Shown here piece after piece: positions 63,404-64,000 of a stretch of DNA of 64,000 bases. The first letter of the stretch is position 1. Every line of letters starts with the position of its first letter. Location of the stretch: the NCBI GenBank assembly GCA_025361935.1, contig JANYJB010000094.1, positions 1-64,000 on the forward strand, in the 5' to 3' direction. The position numbers were made by a program, and so were the translations under genes. The DNA comes from Verrucomicrobiota bacterium. Lineage in GTDB: Bacteria; Verrucomicrobiota; Verrucomicrobiia; Opitutales; Opitutaceae. The notes under the pieces are model-generated. The model was not told the origin of the DNA. It worked only from the letters and a program-made list of their open reading frames with translations, and did no database searches.

Positions 63404-64000
63404 CTAGCAGATCTGGGCGGTTTCGATGCCGAGGATGCGGCTCAGTTTTTCGATTTTGTGGGCTATGTGGCCGATGCCGACGGCGCAGTGGTGCGCGGGG
63501 CCGTGGGCGTTCCAGTCGTTGACGAAACGGCGCGCGCCGATGGAGAAGCTGTAGCGGCTGTTGGTGTTGCCGATTTCGAGGATGGGGCCGGGCACCGATT
63601 CGCCTTCGGCAACGAGCAGTTTGAGTTTTCCGCCGGCGGTTTCCACGACGGAGAGGAGGGTGACGGGGCCGTGCTTCACGGACATCTCGACGGAGAGGCC
63701 CCGTCCGACCTTGCCGTGATAAACGCCGAGCGGACGGACCTTGGTTTTGCCTTCGGCGATGCCGAGGTGGCCCGGGCCGTCGTGGCCCATAAGGACGACG
63801 TCGGCGTTCCAATCCATAGCGTAGTATTCGGTGAAGGAGCCGCCGGTGCCAAACGAGTCCATGATCTTCATGGCTTGGGCGTTTTTGACCTCGTATTCGC
63901 CGGCGACGGGGATGCCGCGCGCGGTGAGCAGGGATGTGCCTAGGATGATCGAGCTGATGGCGTCTTCGTTTTCGGTGTTGCCTGTGCCCATGTAGTAATA
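63404..64000 (-). CDS. L-fucose/L-arabinose isomerase-like sugar isomerase (partial, C-terminal part)
   Basis: YYYMGTGNTENEDAISSIILGTSLLTARGIPVAGEYEVKNAQAMKIMDSFGTGGSFTEYYAMDWNADVVLMGHDGPGHLGIAEGKTKVRPLGVYHGKVG; runs off window. Confidence 0.78.
   Translation of the reverse strand, partial: YYYMGTGNTENEDAISSIILGTSLLTARGIPVAGEYEVKNAQAMKIMDSFGTGGSFTEYYAMDWNADVVLMGHDGPGHLGIAEGKTKVRPLGVYHGKVGRGLSVEMSVKHGPVTLLSVVETAGGKLKLLVAEGESVPGPILEIGNTNSRYSFSIGARRFVNDWNAHGPAHHCAVGIGHIAHKIEKLSRILGIETAQIC

Overview
High-GC, gene-dense bacterial chromosomal window, read from the supplied ORF translations and direct inspection of the DNA. The content (LL-DAP aminotransferase, split Mla/MCE systems, TorF-like porin, GH78/hexuronate genes) fits Verrucomicrobiota, possibly Opitutales; this is inference. 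Housekeeping blocks: nadB/panC, an arginine cluster argJ-argBDFG, rplM-rpsI, carB, rsmD/rsmE, tRNA-Gly(TCC), purU and two MCE/Mla lipid-transport operons. Accessory-looking blocks: (a) 1-8242 minus strand: recD2 with an intein, a J-domain protein, a helicase with six C-terminal integrase-type repeats, VapBC and a DUF1016-like start; (b) about 50.8-64 kb: sugar catabolism. Most notable observations: (1) an intein of about 363 aa inserted inside the Walker A motif of RecD2, starting with Ala and carrying the Trp/Cys/Thr signature of class 3 inteins; (2) a cluster whose predicted enzymes form a chain from L-galactose (or a related L-sugar) through L-galactonate and D-tagaturonate to KDPG; (3) an NtrC-like response regulator lacking GAFTGA and the Walker B acidic residues; (4) a GT4::MGDG-synthase-like fusion in an operon with a diacylglycerol kinase-like gene and an LpxH-like phosphatase; (5) a REPIN-like inverted pair of REP hairpins; (6) two genes (helicase, AraC regulator) split by apparent frameshifts. 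No CRISPR array, prophage or transposase was seen.
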